Positions 61,371-64,000 of a stretch of 64,000 bases of DNA are shown here, one piece after another (position 1 is the stretch's first letter; every line of letters starts with the position of its first letter). A program made the translations under genes and the position numbers. Source of the stretch: Ursus arctos (taxonomy: Eukaryota; Chordata; Mammalia; Carnivora; Ursidae); assembly GCF_023065955.2 (NCBI RefSeq), contig NW_026622897.1, positions 62,001 to 126,000 of the forward strand, written 5' to 3'. A model generated the notes under the pieces. That model worked only from the letters and a program-made list of their open reading frames with translations. It ran no database searches and was not told the origin of the DNA.

Positions 61371-61989
61371 AACAGAGGGACATGCACTTTTCAGCCAGAG
61401 ACTATTTCCTTCTCTCCTCTCTCTAACCCCATCTTCCTCACTCTTTCCCCTTGCTCACCATCCAAGAGTGGAAGCAGGGGCTAGTTCCCTTTGTCCACAG
61501 CCAGAGACACCACCAAGTTCTCCAATTTCTGATACCAGCCAACCGCTCCTTTTACAATCAGGCAATGAATCCACAAATGTTCACTGAGCAGCTAGTATTT
61601 CCTCAGGATGAATCTCTGCCCGGGCAGAGAAGAAGGGAAAAGTAAGAACGCAGAGAACACGCAATAGACAAAGCAGGCCAGTGACCATGTGCACTCAGCA
61701 AGCATCTGCTCAACAACTCAACACAGCCAAGCACTGAGGGTAAGAGGAGCACAGGGAGGAAGCCGGGAGCTCGACACGAGGAGGACCAGTCTCGTAGGCA
61801 AGGCAAGACCATATTTGTTCAATCTAAAGCTCCCCCATTTTTTTGCATTTTAAAATCTTTAAAATTGGATTTTATCTTACAATGGTGATGCCTTCAACTT
61901 GGTGAAATATAGCAATGATAGAGGAAAGGAGCATCTGAGAACTGTGGAGAACTTACGGCACAAAACGGTCGTCCAAAGTCAGGGTGTGC

Positions 61990-61993
<4 letters not shown>

Positions 61994-62029
<36 letters not shown>
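61994..62029. repeat. (CA)n microsatellite
   Basis: An uninterrupted AC/CA dinucleotide run of about 36 bases. Confidence 0.97.
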
Positions 62030-62032
<3 letters not shown>

Positions 62033-62564
62033 GCTGGACTCCACCCTTGGTGTTTCTGATACAGTTATTCTGGATATCTGGGAAGTTCCCCAGTGATCCT
62101 GGGCTCATTCTTGGGGGAGTCGGGCTCTCGGGCAGCTGTCTCTAACCTGAAGGACCCACACCCTAGGAGTGCGCAACAACTCTGCGACAGGTGCAAAGAC
62201 AGGAAGAGTTTTACTAAAATGTTTCTTCAAATTGTCCATATCCACATGCACTTCCCTAAAATTTCCCCTAGATTTCTCTTAGAACACATCTGCAGTCCGT
62301 CAGTCCCACTGATTCTCCCCCTAACCTCCGTTCAGTCTCCTTCCTTCTTCACAGGGGGAAGCACAGCCCTCTCGCAGCCTAGCACTGCCTGAAACACGAA
62401 TGTCCCAGAGTTCTAACAAAGCCTCCTTTAATCAGGGCACCCAAAGCTTCCCCGTCCACCTTCTTAAAGGATACATTTCTGATCATTAGTAAACAAAAAA
62501 ATAAAGTATTACTGAGCAAAGTGGGTGAGGTTTTGATTTAATAAAATCTGAAATCTACAACCAA

Positions 62565-62780
62565 AATATCTAGGATCCAATCCTGAACCCACTACTAGTT
62601 GTGAAAAGTTGAGAAAGTTACTTAGTCTCTCTGTGTCTCAAACCCCTCAAGGGTAAACTACAGACACGAGCGAGTTCTGTTTAGGAACATTGTGAGCATG
62701 AAATGAGTTAATATATGCAATTGTACGTGCCACATAGGAAATGTTCTATGGTTTAGCTGTTATTGTTGTAATTATAAATG
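62565..62780 (+). repeat. MIR element
   Basis: AGGATCCAATCCTGAACCCA, CTACTAGTTGTGAAAAGTTG, AGAAAGTTACTTAGTCTCTC, TGTGTCTCAAACCCC and ATTGTGAGCATGAAATGAGT followed by GTGCCACATAGGAAATGTTC give the full MIR order. Confidence 0.75.
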
Positions 62781-63034
62781 TAATGATAATTCAGAAGAAA
62801 TCCCTAAAGTTTTATATAGGATTCCTCTTGCTTCAGAAAACTTTTATAAGGTCATCAATAAAAAGCCTTCAAAAAATATGTGTGACATGACAGTTATTTG
62901 AAAACATGATTTTAAGTAAAAGGAAGAAAGTAAATATGTTAAAGAAGAGCTTGTGTATTTTTAAATTAATGGTGATGAACACTGCATTGCTAGCCCTGAG
63001 CTTTAATGAAGTACAATTTTAAAAGTGTTGGATC

Positions 63035-63243
63035 TGGGGCACCTGAGTGGCTCAGTCATTAAGCGTCTGCCTTTGGCTCAGGTCATGATCCCAGAGTCCT
63101 GGGATCGAGCCCCACATCAGGCTCCTCCGCTAGGAGCCTGCTTCTTCTTCTCCCACTTCCCCTGCTTGTGTTCCCTCTCTCGCTGGCTGTCTCTCTCTCT
63201 GTCAACTAAATAAATAAAATCTTTAAAAAAATTAAAATAAAAT
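63035..63243 (+). repeat. Can-SINE
   Basis: It has head TGGGGCACCTGAGTGGCTCA, TTGGCTCAGGTCATGATCCC, a clean CT body, GGCTGTCTCTCTCTCTGTCA and tail AAATAAATAAAATCTTTAAA. Repeats AAAAGTGTTGGATC (63021-63034) and AAAAGTGATGGATC (63244-63257) differ at one base. Confidence 0.94.
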
Positions 63244-63269
63244 AAAAGTGATGGATCCATCCTATTTAC

Positions 63270-64000
63270 AAATGTTAATTTTCACAATATATTGGCAATT
63301 ATATCCTTTGCAACTATTTAACCCTATGATGAAAAATTTCAGATGGTACCTTAAGGATGTGTAGTGACATACATTTTTTAACATTCTTTTAGAAAAACCA
63401 ATGTGAATATCATCAAGACCACTGCTTTAGGAGTAAAACTGTTGGGTTTTAAGGTATTCTCATCATCACCTTTACCAAGTTTTACCCAATTCTCTTCTAA
63501 CAAGACTGTGCCCCTTTGGTATTTATTTCCACCAGCGGGGTATAGGGCTTCGTTGGTCAACATCATCCTGGACGCTTGATAGTATCAAGCTCATTTATGT
63601 TTTTGCCAATTTAGTGGATTTCGAATGATATCTCTTTGTGACTCTTTCGGCATTTTCCAGATTACTGATAAGACTGAGGATGACCTGTGTTTCTGCTGCT
63701 GTGAGAAAGTTATGCATCTTTTAGAGAATTTATAAATTTTCAGTATTTTATAAGTGGTCAGTATCTTTTTCCAGTCTGTAATCTGTCTTTCCTTTCTTGT
63801 TATGATACATTCTGATAAACAGAGTTTCTTAATTTTTATGAATTAAATGTATAATTAATCTTTGTGATTTTTGTGTGTGTGTCATAAGAATCCTTTCCTA
63901 CCCCCAAACTCATTAAAAATTTTAAAGAAACTATAGATGCTTTGCCCTTACAATTCATCTGGAACAGATTTTTGTGTAGGATTTGAGGTAAAGACCCAAT
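63270..64000 (-). mobile_element. Old L1 LINE, continues past right edge
   Basis: In reverse orientation the text follows L1 ORF2: AACTGTTGGGTTTTAAGGTA, GTTTTTGCCAATTTAGTGGA, GTATCTTTTTCCAGTCTGTA, CTGATAAACAGAGTTTCTTA, CCTTTCCTACCCCCAAACTC and CAATTCATCTGGAACAGATT. It is strongly diverged and cut by the window edge. Confidence 0.75.

Overview
The window is nuclear DNA from a mammalian carnivore. The sign is about 26 copies of the carnivore tRNA-Lys-derived SINE (Can-SINE/SINEC): a tRNA-like head, a CT-rich body and an AAATAAA/poly-A tail. The head variant (GGGGCGCCTGGGTGGCTCAG) is the form I associate with arctoid carnivorans such as bears, giant panda, seals and mustelids rather than dog. 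I cannot fix the species. No bacterial, plasmid or phage feature is present.

The only protein-coding gene I can support is TRPC6, a receptor-operated, diacylglycerol-activated cation channel, on the minus strand. Three exons are visible, all at the left end: exon 4 (bases 1-82, cut by the window edge), exon 3 (2034-2219) and exon 2 (6921-7695). Each is bounded by consensus splice sites in matching phases, and together they read without a stop from about human residue 58 to 403 (ankyrin repeats, zinc-binding motif, linker helices, pre-S1 region). Exon 1, with the start codon and promoter, is not in the window and must lie to the right of 64,000. Bases 7,696-64,000 are therefore TRPC6 intron 1, at least 56.3 kb long.

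The introns are built mostly of transposable elements. Intron 3 (83-2033) holds two SINEs. Intron 2 (2220-6920) holds an L1 3' end with a SINE inside it, two more SINEs with clean target-site duplications, and older MIR relics. In intron 1, 7.7-10.75 kb holds three SINEs and an L1 tail. The stretch 10.75-21.65 kb has no SINE at all. The stretch 21.6-27.4 kb is SINE-rich, with an ancient LINE-like repeat split by a SINE and a minus-strand L1 split by an ERV1-like LTR insertion. The stretch 27.4-46.6 kb mixes SINEs, ancient repeats and L1 pieces, including one L1 (42.4-44.8 kb) that carries a SINE, a MaLR-type LTR and a hAT-like fragment. At 47.4-50.45 kb lies an L1 with a 5' inversion and matching target-site duplications. 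The stretch 50.8-53.9 kb is more L1, 54-59.4 kb is repeat-poor, and 59.4-64 kb holds SINEs, an L1 tail inserted in a MER5-like element, MIR, and a minus-strand L1 that runs off the right edge.

I looked for an undescribed system and did not find one. The observations most worth checking are the twin-primed L1, the LTR-in-L1 nest, an extra codon in exon 3 relative to my memory of the human protein, a consensus 5' splice site inside a 93-codon open frame 270 bases upstream of exon 3, and the 10.9-kb SINE-free segment of intron 1. Family names and comparisons with human come from memory, not from an alignment.
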